DNA of 38,015 nt from Pseudomonadota bacterium. Its GTDB lineage: Bacteria; Pseudomonadota; Gammaproteobacteria; Steroidobacterales; Steroidobacteraceae. Below are positions 8,730 to 16,621 of this stretch, piece after piece (the stretch's first letter is position 1; every line of letters starts with the position of its first letter). The DNA lies in assembly GCA_963205255.1 (NCBI GenBank), contig CAUJIK010000042.1, forward strand, positions 1 through 38,015. The letters run 5' to 3'. A program made the translations under genes and the position numbers. A model generated the notes under the pieces. It was not told the origin of the DNA and made no database searches. It was given only the letters and a program-made list of their open reading frames with translations.

Positions 8730-10022
8730 TCATGCCGCGGGGGGCCTTGCGGCGCGCTTTTCCTGCGAGCGCCCCAGCCACAGCGACAGCAGCAGCCAGC
8801 CCACGGCGATGACCGCGGAGATGCCGGCGATCACCGGCACAGACAGCGACAGCACCCTGGAGAACAGACTGAAGACCTGCGCATTGATGGCATCGGCGCC
8901 GCGGAACACGGTGCCATCGACGATGTTCTTGGCCTTGAACTTCTCTTCACGGCTGACCACCGTCCACAGCGACTCGCGCGCCAGGTTCGCGATGCCGAAG
9001 TTGGTGGCCCGCTGCACGGCCTGGAAGCCCGCAACCACCAGCAGCACCGGGCTCAGCGCCAGCACCGCGAAACCGATCACGAACACCAGCGGCAGCAGCG
9101 CCGCCGCGCGGCCCACGCCGATGGCGGGGATGATGCGCCCGGTCGCCGTCAACTGGATCGCCAGCGACAGGATGCCCACCCAGGTGGCGATCATCGCGAA
9201 GATGCGCGTGCGCGTGGCGGTGTCGGTGGCGGCGCTGGCCACCACTTCGGCCTGCACGAAATAGAGCATGGTGCCGGCGAAGGACAGCAGGAACACCCAC
9301 AGCCCGATGCCACCCAGGTAGGAGGATTTGAACAGCAGCGAGAAGCCGTCGAACAGGCCGCCGCCCACCGCCTTCTGCCGCCCGGCACTGGCCGCCTGGA
9401 AATCAGGGTTGGCCGCCTGCGCCGCGACCGCCGCGTTTTCGAGCCGGTTGGCGCACACCACGGCCGCGACCAGCAGCGTTCCGGCGATCAGCAGCAGGTT
9501 CGCGACGCCGATATGCCCCACCAGATGCTGCGTGATCTGCGGCCCGAGGATGGAGCCCACCGAGCCGCCCGCGCCGATGAAGCCGAACAGCCGCTTGCTC
9601 TGCTCGCTGGAATAAAGGTCGGCCATGAACGACCAGAACACCGACACGGTGAACACCGAGAACACGGTGATCCACACGAAGAAGGCGCGCGCCACGCCCA
9701 CCGGCGACACCCCGGCGCGCATCAGCAGCCAGAACACCAGCATGTTCGCGACCAGGAACAGGTAGATCACCGGCACGAAGCGCGAGCGCGGCAGCCAGGC
9801 CGCCACCGCCGCCTGCAGCGGCGCGGTGATCAGCGTGGCCACCAGCGTGGCGAGGAACAGCCACGGCAGGTCGCGCGTGCCGCCCTCGATACCCATGGCG
9901 TCCCGCAGCGGGAGCAGCATGTAGTAGGTCGAGAGCAGGAAGAAGAAATAGCCGAAGGACCAGAGCAGCGCCCTGAGTTCCCCCGGCCGGACGTTCACGA
10001 ATTTCCGGATTGCCGCTTCCAT
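8730..10022 (-). CDS. MFS-fold / ATP:ADP antiporter-like (TLC) membrane transporter
   Basis: 430 residues with about 12 hydrophobic segments, including LLWSFGYFFFLLSTYYMLLPLRD (in parts), FLATLVATLITAPL, FWLLMRAG, FAGTMLYFVQAEVV and VPVIAGISAVIAVGWLLLSLWL. The starting pattern (VRPGELRALLWSFGYFF..YYMLLPLRDAMGI) and FIGAGGSVGSILGP are features of the bacterial proteins annotated as MFS or NTP/NDP exchange (TLC family) transporters. The substrate is unknown; the nucleotide-exchange residues of obligate parasites cannot be assumed. It runs in the same direction as pncC, 16 bp upstream of it, and may be cotranscribed. It separates pncC from the hpa cluster. Confidence 0.7.
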   Translation of the reverse strand: MEAAIRKFVNVRPGELRALLWSFGYFFFLLSTYYMLLPLRDAMGIEGGTRDLPWLFLATLVATLITAPLQAAVAAWLPRSRFVPVIYLFLVANMLVFWLLMRAGVSPVGVARAFFVWITVFSVFTVSVFWSFMADLYSSEQSKRLFGFIGAGGSVGSILGPQITQHLVGHIGVANLLLIAGTLLVAAVVCANRLENAAVAAQAANPDFQAASAGRQKAVGGGLFDGFSLLFKSSYLGGIGLWVFLLSFAGTMLYFVQAEVVASAATDTATRTRIFAMIATWVGILSLAIQLTATGRIIPAIGVGRAAALLPLVFVIGFAVLALSPVLLVVAGFQAVQRATNFGIANLARESLWTVVSREEKFKAKNIVDGTVFRGADAINAQVFSLFSRVLSLSVPVIAGISAVIAVGWLLLSLWLGRSQEKRAARPPAA

Positions 10023-10058
10023 CGGCCGAGCATAGCCGAGCGGAAGCGCCCGTGGCGC

Positions 10059-11519
10059 CTATTCCACGCCCACGCAGAGATACTTGATCTCTAGGTAGTC
10101 CATGATGCCGTAGCGCGAGCCCTCGCGGCCCGACCCGGACTCCTTCACGCCGCCGAAGGGCGCCATCTCGTTGGAGATGAGACCGGAATTGACGCCGACG
10201 ATGCCGCATTCCAGCGCCTCGCCGACGCGGAAGATCCGCCCCAGGTCCCTGGTATAGAAATAGGCCGCGAGACCGAACTCGGTGTCATTGGCAAGTTCGA
10301 TGGCCTCCTCTTCCGTGCGGAAGCGCACCACCGGGGCCACCGGCCCGAAGATCTCCTCGCGGAACACGCGCATCTTCGGCGTGACGCCGGTGAGCACGGT
10401 GGGCTCGAAGAAGCACGAACCCAGGCTGGAGCGCGAGCCGCCGACCAGCGCCTTGGCGCCGCTGGCCACCGCCTCGTCGACCATCGCGCTGACTTCGCGC
10501 GCCGCCTTTTCCGAAACCAGCGGCCCGTGGGTGACGCCGGGCTCGGCGCCGTTGCCCAGCCGGAACTCGGACACCGCCTGCTTGAGCTTGGCGACGAAGG
10601 CGTCATGGATGCCGTCCTGCACCAGCAGCCGGTTGCTGCACACGCAGGTCTGGCCGGAATTGCGGTACTTGGACTGCAGCGCGCCCTGCACGGCCGCATC
10701 GACATCGGCATCATCGAAGACGATGAACGGCGCGTTGCCGCCCAGTTCCATCGAGGTGCGCTTGACGGTGGTAGCGCACTGGGTGATCAGCATCTTGCCG
10801 ACGCCGGTCGAGCCGGTGAAGCTCAGCTTGCGCACCAGCGGGTGGCTCGACAGCACACCGCCGATTTCGCTGGAGCTCGCCCCCACCACCACGTTGAACA
10901 CGCCGGCGGGGATGCCGGCTTCCTCGGCCAGCACCGCCAGCGCCAGCGCCGAAAGCGGCGTCTCGCGCGCCGGCTTCAGGACCACGGTGCAGCCGGCCGC
11001 GAGCGCGGGGGCAGCCTTGCGCGTGATCATGGCATTGGGGAAATTCCACGGCGTGATGGCGGCCACCACACCCACCGGCTGCTTGATGACCAGCAGACGC
11101 CGGTCGTTGGCCGGCGGCGGGATGATGTCGCCGTCGATGCGCTTGGCTTCCTCGGCGAACCACTCGATGTAGTTCGCGCCGTAGACGATCTCGCCGCGCG
11201 CCTCGTCCAGCGTCTTGCCCTGCTCGGCGGTGAGGATGCGCGCCAGATCGTCCTTGTGCTGCATGACCAGGTTGAACCAGGCGCGCAGCAGGTTGGCGCG
11301 CTCCTTGACCGGGCGGGCGCGCCACAGCCGCTGCGCGCGGTCGGCTTCCTCGACGGCGCGGCGCGTTTCGTCCGCGCCCACACCCTGGATGGTGGCGATG
11401 GTCTCGCCGGTGGCCGGATTGGTCACCGCAACGGCGCCGCCATTGCCCGCCACCCACTCGCCCGCGATGTACGAGCGCTCTGCCAACAGATCGGCGCGCT
11501 GCAAATTCAGTCTGGCCAT
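10059..11519 (-). CDS. gabD: NAD(P)-dependent succinate-semialdehyde dehydrogenase
   Basis: 486 residues, close in length and sequence to E. coli GabD. It oxidises succinic semialdehyde to succinate. The ALDH motifs are in order: ITPWNFP and the cofactor site FTGSTGVGK, general base Glu in MELGGNAPFIVFDDADVD, and the nucleophile Cys in NSGQTCVCSNRLL near residue 290. The CVC pair is the redox-sensitive pair of GabD enzymes. Here it lies 3 nt downstream of hpaR in the hpaG-hpaR-gabD operon. In this setting it should clear the succinic semialdehyde released by HpaI, linking the hpa pathway to the TCA cycle, rather than serve GABA degradation. Confidence 0.93.
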   Translation of the reverse strand: MARLNLQRADLLAERSYIAGEWVAGNGGAVAVTNPATGETIATIQGVGADETRRAVEEADRAQRLWRARPVKERANLLRAWFNLVMQHKDDLARILTAEQGKTLDEARGEIVYGANYIEWFAEEAKRIDGDIIPPPANDRRLLVIKQPVGVVAAITPWNFPNAMITRKAAPALAAGCTVVLKPARETPLSALALAVLAEEAGIPAGVFNVVVGASSSEIGGVLSSHPLVRKLSFTGSTGVGKMLITQCATTVKRTSMELGGNAPFIVFDDADVDAAVQGALQSKYRNSGQTCVCSNRLLVQDGIHDAFVAKLKQAVSEFRLGNGAEPGVTHGPLVSEKAAREVSAMVDEAVASGAKALVGGSRSSLGSCFFEPTVLTGVTPKMRVFREEIFGPVAPVVRFRTEEEAIELANDTEFGLAAYFYTRDLGRIFRVGEALECGIVGVNSGLISNEMAPFGGVKESGSGREGSRYGIMDYLEIKYLCVGVE

Positions 11520-11522
11520 AAC

Positions 11523-12017
11523 TTACGACTCCTGTTCGAACATGACGGGCTGCGACGGCTGCTGCCGGTCGCGGGCCACTGCATCGAGTTTTCCGGTGAG
11601 CTCGTCGAGCAGCTCGTAGAGCAGCTCCAGCTTGCCGGAACCGAACTCGCGGGTGATGTGGGTGTAACGCTCTTCGGACTGCGGCGCCATCAGCGCCACC
11701 AGGCGCACTCCGGCCTCGGTGAGCCGGATTTCACTGCGGCGCAGGTCGTTGCGCGGCGCATGGCGCCGCACCAGCGAGCGGCGCTCCAGATTCTGGACGA
11801 TGCGCGACAGGCTGGGCATCAGCAGAAAGCACTCCTCCGCCAGCCGCGTCATTTCCAGCCCCCGGCCACCGGCCTCACGCCGGTCTTCCAGCGCGCGCAG
11901 CACCCGCCACTGCTGCGCGGTGAGCCCGTGCTCGCGCAGATGCGGCAGGAAGTTGCGCATGACGGCTTCGCGCGCCTTGAGCAACGACATCGGCAGCGAG
12001 CGGTGGAACGCCCTCAT
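11523..12017 (-). CDS. hpaR: MarR-family repressor of homoprotocatechuate degradation (HpaR)
   Basis: 164 residues with the MarR winged helix: LTAQQWRVLRALEDR, recognition region MTRLAEECFLLMPSLSRIVQNLERRSLVRR, and wing APRNDLRRSEIRLTEAG. MPSLSRI and the N-terminal FHRSLPMSLLKAREAVM are characteristic of HpaR, the aromatic-responsive repressor of hpa operons. The gene sits between hpaG and gabD in a tight operon (2-nt and 3-nt gaps), so it would be co-expressed with its targets. Its likely operators are the two palindromes at 12934-12949 and 12984-12999. The ligand is inferred to be an HPA-pathway aromatic. Confidence 0.9.
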   Translation of the reverse strand: MRAFHRSLPMSLLKAREAVMRNFLPHLREHGLTAQQWRVLRALEDRREAGGRGLEMTRLAEECFLLMPSLSRIVQNLERRSLVRRHAPRNDLRRSEIRLTEAGVRLVALMAPQSEERYTHITREFGSGKLELLYELLDELTGKLDAVARDRQQPSQPVMFEQES

Positions 12018-12019
12018 GG

Positions 12020-12880
12020 TTATTTCTCGTCAGCGATCCCGTTGCGCAGCACGCCCACGCCCTGCACCTCCACCTCGACCACGTCGCCGGGCTTGAGCCA
12101 GCGCGGCGGCGTGAAGCGGGCACCGGCGCCATTGGGCGTGCCGGTGGCGATGATGTCGCCGGCCTTGAGCAGGCAGAACGTCGAGACGTACTCGATGAGA
12201 TAGGCGATGGGGAACATCATGCTCGCCGTGGTGTCGTCCTGGCGCACTTCGCCGTTCACGCGCGTGGTGACGCGCATGTCCTCGTACTGGGCCGGCGTGA
12301 ATTCATCGGCCGTGACCAGCCACGGGCCGCAGGAGCCCGAATGGGTGAAGTTCTTGCCCTGGGTGACGTTGAACTTGGCGTGGCGCAGCCAGTCGCGGAT
12401 GCTGCCCTCGTTCATGATGGTGAGGCCGGCGATGTGCTTGTAGGCCTCGGCGCGCGGAATGCGGCGGCCGCCCTTGCCGATCACCACCACGATCTCGCCC
12501 TCGTAGTCCAGCTGCTCGGACTCCGGCGGGCGGATCAGGGGGCGGTCATGGCCGGTGAGCGAATCGGGCCAGCGGACGAACACGCTGGGGTACTTGGGCG
12601 GCTCGCTGCCGTCCTTGTATTCCGCATTGCGGTTGGCGTAGTTGACGCCGATGCAGACCACCTTTTCGGGCAGCACCACCGGCGGCAGCAGCGTGAGCTC
12701 GGAGAGCGGCACTCCCGGGCCTTCCGGCGCCTTGGCGGCCTGCGCCAGCACGCCGTTGACGATGGCGTCCTTCAGGGTGGGAGCCAGCGCCCGCAGATCC
12801 ACCACCACCGGAGCCGCGGCCGGCCCGCGCACGACACCCCAGCCTTCCGACCCATTATGGATATAGCTCACCAGACGCAT
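12020..12880 (-). CDS. hpaG: FAH-family HpaG-type decarboxylase/isomerase (homoprotocatechuate pathway)
   Basis: 286 residues. Fumarylacetoacetate hydrolase family with the metal-binding acidic residues in LDYEGEIVVVIGKGG and a catalytic region ending GDIIATGTPNGAG. In the pathway such proteins act as 5-oxopent-3-ene-1,2,5-tricarboxylate decarboxylase and 2-hydroxyhepta-2,4-diene-1,7-dioate isomerase. E. coli HpaG is about 430 residues with two FAH units; this one has a single unit, so it may do one step or both as a dimer. The N-terminal 70 residues (MRLVSYIHNGSEGWGVV) are typical of single-domain FAH proteins. ATG 12880 has GGGAGAG upstream. First gene of the minus-strand operon. Confidence 0.8.
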   Translation of the reverse strand: MRLVSYIHNGSEGWGVVRGPAAAPVVVDLRALAPTLKDAIVNGVLAQAAKAPEGPGVPLSELTLLPPVVLPEKVVCIGVNYANRNAEYKDGSEPPKYPSVFVRWPDSLTGHDRPLIRPPESEQLDYEGEIVVVIGKGGRRIPRAEAYKHIAGLTIMNEGSIRDWLRHAKFNVTQGKNFTHSGSCGPWLVTADEFTPAQYEDMRVTTRVNGEVRQDDTTASMMFPIAYLIEYVSTFCLLKAGDIIATGTPNGAGARFTPPRWLKPGDVVEVEVQGVGVLRNGIADEK

Positions 12881-12918
12881 GACTGACTCTCCCGGATGCC
12901 GCTGCAAAATTGATTTGG

Positions 12919-12949
12919 ATCATAGCAAGATATATTTAACTCGTTAAAT
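12919..12949 (-). promoter_or_regulatory. Predicted promoter of hpaG-hpaR-gabD
   Basis: On the minus strand a -10-like TATGAT (12924-12919) follows TTAACG by 17 bp. The -35 lies inside the left HpaR palindrome (12934-12949), so repressor binding would exclude RNA polymerase. Assigned by sequence only. Confidence 0.5.
12934..12949. promoter_or_regulatory. Palindromic operator 1, probable HpaR site
   Basis: ATTTAAC-TC-GTTAAAT is a perfect 7-bp inverted repeat with a 2-bp spacer. The core TAAC-NN-GTTA is shared with the second palindrome 50 bp away. The symmetry and size suit a MarR-family dimer. It overlaps the likely -35 of the hpaG-hpaR-gabD promoter. Confidence 0.75.
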
Positions 12950-12972
12950 TGCATAGCCCCAGGTGGCCTTTG

Positions 12973-13000
12973 TTGACTGAGATTATTAACACGTTAATAT
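12973..13000 (+). promoter_or_regulatory. Predicted sigma-70 promoter of the hpaEFHID operon
   Basis: TTGACT (12973-12978) and TAATAT (12995-13000) are separated by 16 bp, a strong sigma-70 match. The second palindrome occupies the spacer and the -10, so the operon should be tightly repressible. The hpaE start lies 34 bp downstream of the -10. Confidence 0.7.
12984..12999. promoter_or_regulatory. Palindromic operator 2, probable HpaR site
   Basis: TATTAAC-AC-GTTAATA is a perfect 7-bp inverted repeat with a 2-bp spacer, sharing TTAAC-NN-GTTAA with operator 1. Centre-to-centre distance is 50 bp, close to five helical turns, which would allow two dimers on one face of the DNA. It overlaps the -10 of the hpaE promoter. 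Confidence 0.78.
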
Positions 13001-13034
13001 TTTCGGATCGCATCCCGCTTCCCGAGGACACGTC

Positions 13035-14570
13035 ATGACCGATCTGAAGAACAATATGGCCCTGGCAGCTCAGCACCTCGGGCGCTTCCGGAACCAGCCC
13101 CTGACCCATTTCATCAATGGCGAGTGGACCAGCAGCGCCGGCATCAAGACCTTCGAGAACCTCTCCCCCATCGACAACACCAGCCTGGGCCACGTCGCCG
13201 CCGGCACCCCGGCCGATGTCGATGCCGCCTGCCGCGCCGCCGCAGACGCCTTCCCGGCCTGGCGCGACATGGGCGGGCCGGAGCGCCGCAAGCTGCTGCA
13301 CAAGCTGGCCGACATCCTGGTCAAGCGCGCCGACGAGATCGCGATGGTGGAAAGCACCGATTGCGGCCAGGCGATCCGCTTCATGAAGCAGGCCGCGCAG
13401 CGCGGCGCCGACAACTTCCGCTTCTTCGCCGACAAGGCGCCCGAGGCGCGCAACGGCCAGGCGCTGTACCAGCCCGAGCACACCAACCTCACCATGCGCA
13501 CGCCCATCGGCCCGGTGGGTGTGATCACGCCGTGGAACACGCCTTTCATGCTCTCCACCTGGAAGATCGCGCCGGCGCTGGCCGCGGGCTGCACCATCGT
13601 GCACAAGCCCGCCGAGTTCAGCCCGCTGTCGGCCGCCCTGCTGGCGGACATCAGCAAGGAAGCCGGCCTGCCCCCGGGCGTGTGGAACCTGGTCAACGGC
13701 ATGGGTGAATCGGCCGGCAAGGCCCTCACCGAGCACCCGGCCATCAAGGCGCTGGCCTTCGTCGGCGAGTCGCACACCGGCACGCTGATCACCATCCAGG
13801 GCGCGGCCACGCTCAAGCGCGTGCACCTGGAACTGGGCGGCAAGAACCCGGTGATCGTGTTCGACGACGCCGATTTCGAGCGCGCGCTGGACGCCGTGGT
13901 GTTCATGATCTACAGCCTCAACGGCCAGCGCTGCACCTCGAGCAGCCGGCTGCTGGTGCAGAAGGGCATCCGCGACAAGTTCATCGCGGCGCTGGAGCAG
14001 CGCGTGCGCGACCTCAAGGTCGGCCATCCGCTCGATCCGGCCACCGAAGTGGGCCCGCTGATCCACCCCTCGCACATGGAAAAGGTGCTCAGCTACGTCG
14101 ACGCCGCCCGTGAGGACGGCGCCAAGGTCGCGGTGGGCGGCAAGCGCCACGCCGGCGGCCCCGGCATCGACGCGGCCGGCAACTACGTGCATCCCACGCT
14201 GTTCACCGAAGCGAACAACAACATGCGCATCGCCCGCGAGGAGATCTTCGGGCCGGTGCTCACCGCAATCAGCTTCGACACCGAGGAAGAGGCGATCAAC
14301 ATCGCCAACGACAGCGAATATGGCCTCGCCGCCTACGCCTGGACTTCCGACGTGAGCCGCGCGATGCGGCTGGCGCAGAAGGTCCAGACCGGCATGCTGT
14401 GGATCAACTCGGAGAACAACCGCAACCTGCCCTCGCCCTTCGGCGGCATCAAGATGAGCGGCATCGGCCGCGACGGCGGCGATTACAGCTTCGAGTTCTA
14501 CATGGAAACCAAGAACGTCTGCGTGGCCTACGGTTCGCACCGCGTGCCGCAGCTGGGCCGCAAGGGCTGA
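13035..14570 (+). CDS. hpaE: 5-carboxymethyl-2-hydroxymuconate semialdehyde dehydrogenase
   Basis: 511 residues, ALDH superfamily. It oxidises 5-carboxymethyl-2-hydroxymuconate semialdehyde (the HpaD ring-opening product) to the dicarboxylate with NAD. Visible motifs: ITPWNTPFMLSTWKIAPALAAG, catalytic Glu in HLELGGKNPVIVFDDADFE, nucleophilic Cys in NGQRCTSSSRLLVQ, and the late EIFGPVL and SPFGGIKMSGIGRDGG. The substitution of NTPFMLSTW for the usual NFP-type sequence and QRCTSSSRL are typical of HpaE. ATG 13035 has GAGGA upstream. First gene of the plus-strand hpaEFHID operon, transcribed from the operator region shared with hpaG. Confidence 0.95.
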   Translation: MTDLKNNMALAAQHLGRFRNQPLTHFINGEWTSSAGIKTFENLSPIDNTSLGHVAAGTPADVDAACRAAADAFPAWRDMGGPERRKLLHKLADILVKRADEIAMVESTDCGQAIRFMKQAAQRGADNFRFFADKAPEARNGQALYQPEHTNLTMRTPIGPVGVITPWNTPFMLSTWKIAPALAAGCTIVHKPAEFSPLSAALLADISKEAGLPPGVWNLVNGMGESAGKALTEHPAIKALAFVGESHTGTLITIQGAATLKRVHLELGGKNPVIVFDDADFERALDAVVFMIYSLNGQRCTSSSRLLVQKGIRDKFIAALEQRVRDLKVGHPLDPATEVGPLIHPSHMEKVLSYVDAAREDGAKVAVGGKRHAGGPGIDAAGNYVHPTLFTEANNNMRIAREEIFGPVLTAISFDTEEEAINIANDSEYGLAAYAWTSDVSRAMRLAQKVQTGMLWINSENNRNLPSPFGGIKMSGIGRDGGDYSFEFYMETKNVCVAYGSHRVPQLGRKG

Positions 14571-14577
14571 GGCCGCC

Positions 14578-14973
14578 ATGTCGCACTTCGTCCTCGAATA
14601 TTCGGACAACATCGACGCGCAGACGCTGGCGATCCAGTCGCTGTTCGAAAAGCTGCACACCGCCGCGCGCGATAGCGGCATCTTCCCCTACAAGGGGGTG
14701 CGCAGCCGGGGCTATGTCTGCCATGACTACCGCATGGCGGACGGCAACCCGCGGCACATGTTCGTGCACCTGTCGGTGCTGATCGGGCCGGGCCGCACGA
14801 TGGAAGAGAAGGAAGGCGTGGCGAAGCAGTTCTTCGCCATCCTGAAGCAGCACTTCGCGAAGTGCTTCGACGAGCGCGGCGTCGCGATGTCCTTCGAGAT
14901 GAAGGAGCTGGAGCCGGTGCTGAAGTACAACGCCAACAACATCCAGGACCACCTGAAAGGCGGCGCAGCGTGA
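14578..14973 (+). CDS. hpaF: 5-carboxymethyl-2-hydroxymuconate isomerase (CHMI), N-terminal Pro replaced by Ser
   Basis: 131 residues, tautomerase superfamily. It converts 5-carboxymethyl-2-hydroxymuconate to its keto tautomer for decarboxylation. SHFVLEYSDNI, GIFPYKGVRSRGYVCHDYRMADG and FVHLSVLIGPGRTMEEKE follow E. coli HpaF closely, and SFEMKELEPVLKYNANNI is the conserved end. E. coli CHMI begins Met-Pro, and after Met removal the proline is the catalytic base. Here codon 2 is TCG (Ser). No alternative start would yield an N-terminal Pro. The gene follows hpaE by 7 nt and its stop overlaps the hpaH start. The enzyme may be weakened, use another mechanism, or the base may be a sequencing error. 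Confidence 0.88.
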   Translation: MSHFVLEYSDNIDAQTLAIQSLFEKLHTAARDSGIFPYKGVRSRGYVCHDYRMADGNPRHMFVHLSVLIGPGRTMEEKEGVAKQFFAILKQHFAKCFDERGVAMSFEMKELEPVLKYNANNIQDHLKGGAA

Positions 14974-15779
14974 GCACGCTCGACTCCGCAACCATCGAGG
15001 CCGCCGCCGCCGCGCTGCACGGCGCCGAGACCTCGCGCCAGCAGATCTCGCCGCTGACGCTGCACCATCCGGGCATGGACATGGAGGATGCCTACGCCAT
15101 CCAGTCCGCCTGGGTGAAGCGCAAGATCGCCGGCGGCGATCCGGTGATCGGCTACAAGATCGGCCTGACCTCGCGCGTCATGCAGCGCGCCATGAAGATC
15201 GACGAGCCGGATTTCGGCGTGCTGCTGCGTTCCATGGCGTTCAGCAATGGCGCGCGCATCCGCGCCGCGGATTTCACCGATCCGCGCATCGAGGTGGAGC
15301 TGGCCTTCGTGCTGAAGAAGCGCCTGTCCGGCGCCGCGGTGACCGTGGAGCAGGTGCTGGACGCCACCGACTACGTGGTGCCGGCGCTGGAACTGATCGC
15401 CGCCCGCAGCTTCCGCGTGGACCCGGCCACCGGCTACACGCGCACGGTGATGGACACCATCGCCGACAACGCCGCCAATGCCGGCATCATCGTCGGCGAC
15501 CGGCGCTTCTCGCCCGCCGACATCGACCTGCGCTGGAGCGGCGCCATCCTCTACCGCAACAAGGTGGTCGAGGAGACGGGCCTTGCGGCCGCGGTGCTGG
15601 ACCACCCCGCGCACGGCATCTGCTGGGTGGCGAAGCGTTTCGCGCCGCACGGCATCGCGCTGGAGCCGGGGCAGATCATCCTTTCCGGCTCGTTCACCGC
15701 GCCGGTGATCGTCAAGGCCGGCGACCATTTCCTCGCCGACTACGGCCCGCTGGGCCGCATCGAATGCTGGTTCGATTGA
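14970..15779 (+). CDS. hpaH: 2-oxo-hept-4-ene-1,7-dioate hydratase
   Basis: 269 residues from GTG 14970, which overlaps the hpaF stop (GTGA). The hydratase adds water to 2-oxohept-4-ene-1,7-dioate to give 4-hydroxy-2-oxoheptane-1,7-dioate. It belongs to the HpaH/MhpD hydratase branch of the FAH superfamily. Motifs include GYKIGLTSRVMQRAM, DFGVLL, the acidic metal-site region RIEVELAFVLKK, and GIALEPGQIILSGSFTAP. Length matches the family (about 267). It is fourth in catabolic order after hpaG and translationally coupled to hpaF. Confidence 0.94.
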   Translation: MSTLDSATIEAAAAALHGAETSRQQISPLTLHHPGMDMEDAYAIQSAWVKRKIAGGDPVIGYKIGLTSRVMQRAMKIDEPDFGVLLRSMAFSNGARIRAADFTDPRIEVELAFVLKKRLSGAAVTVEQVLDATDYVVPALELIAARSFRVDPATGYTRTVMDTIADNAANAGIIVGDRRFSPADIDLRWSGAILYRNKVVEETGLAAAVLDHPAHGICWVAKRFAPHGIALEPGQIILSGSFTAPVIVKAGDHFLADYGPLGRIECWFD

Positions 15780-15792
15780 AGGGCGCAGACGC

Positions 15793-16602
15793 ATGAAGAC
15801 ACCGCACAATCCCTTCAAGCAGGCGCTGAAGTCGCAGCAGCCCCAGTATGGCTTCTGGCTCGGCATGTGCTCCCCCATTGCCGCCGAGCTGTGCGGCCAG
15901 TGCGGCTACGACTGGCTGCTGATCGACGGCGAGCATGCTCCCAACAGCATCGACAGCCTCTACAGCCAGCTGCTGGCGGTGGGAAACACGCCAAGCCACG
16001 CGGTGGTGCGCATCGTCGAGGGCGACACCGCGCTGATCAAGCAGGTGCTCGACATCGGCGCCCAGTCCATCCTGGTGCCCATGGTCGAATCGGCCGAGCA
16101 GGCGCGCAGCATCGTCGCCGCCACGCGTTACCCGCCCGCCGGTGTCCGCGGCGTCGGCACCGCGCTGGCGCGCGCCGCGCGATGGAACAACGTGGAAGGC
16201 TACTTCCGCGACGTGGAGCGCGAACTTTGCGTGCTGGCACAGGTCGAATCAGTGGCTGGTCTTGCAGCCCTGGACGAGATTCTGGCGGTGGAAGGCCTCG
16301 ACGGCGTATTCATCGGCCCGGCGGACCTGGCAGGCTCCATGGGCCACCTGGGCAACCCCTCGCACCCGGACGTGATCGCCGCCGTCGAAGACGCGCTGCG
16401 CCGCATCCGCGCCGCCGGGCTTGCGCCCGGCATCCTCGTGACCAGCAAGGCGCTGGCGAAGCGTTACGAAGCCGCAGGCGCCCTGTTCGTGGCGCTGGGG
16501 GTCGACACCCTCGCGCTGGCCGCCGGCGCCCGCTCGACGCTTGAAAACCATCGATCCAAGGACGATATCAACCAAACTGCCGCCTCCAACGGCGCCTACT
16601 GA
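15793..16602 (+). CDS. hpaI: 4-hydroxy-2-oxoheptane-1,7-dioate aldolase
   Basis: 269 residues, class II pyruvate aldolase of the HpcH/HpaI family. It cleaves 4-hydroxy-2-oxoheptane-1,7-dioate to pyruvate and succinic semialdehyde. Signature segments are FWLGMCSPIAAELC and YDWLLIDGEHAPN (metal-proximal His in GEHAPN), SILVPMVESAEQA, AQVESVAGLAALDEI with the metal-binding Glu, and VFIGPADLAGSMG with the Asp. The enzyme needs a divalent metal. Preceded by hpaH with 13 nt between and followed by hpaD after 19 nt. Its succinic semialdehyde product is the substrate of the adjacent gabD operon. Confidence 0.95.
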   Translation: MKTPHNPFKQALKSQQPQYGFWLGMCSPIAAELCGQCGYDWLLIDGEHAPNSIDSLYSQLLAVGNTPSHAVVRIVEGDTALIKQVLDIGAQSILVPMVESAEQARSIVAATRYPPAGVRGVGTALARAARWNNVEGYFRDVERELCVLAQVESVAGLAALDEILAVEGLDGVFIGPADLAGSMGHLGNPSHPDVIAAVEDALRRIRAAGLAPGILVTSKALAKRYEAAGALFVALGVDTLALAAGARSTLENHRSKDDINQTAASNGAY

Positions 16603-16621
16603 CTCCCCGGGGGACAAGACC

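Noticed and set aside
12936..14681. A 581-codon minus-strand frame opposite hpaE
   Set aside because: It covers the hpaE gene and the operator region; the composition is shadow-like and hpaE is canonical.
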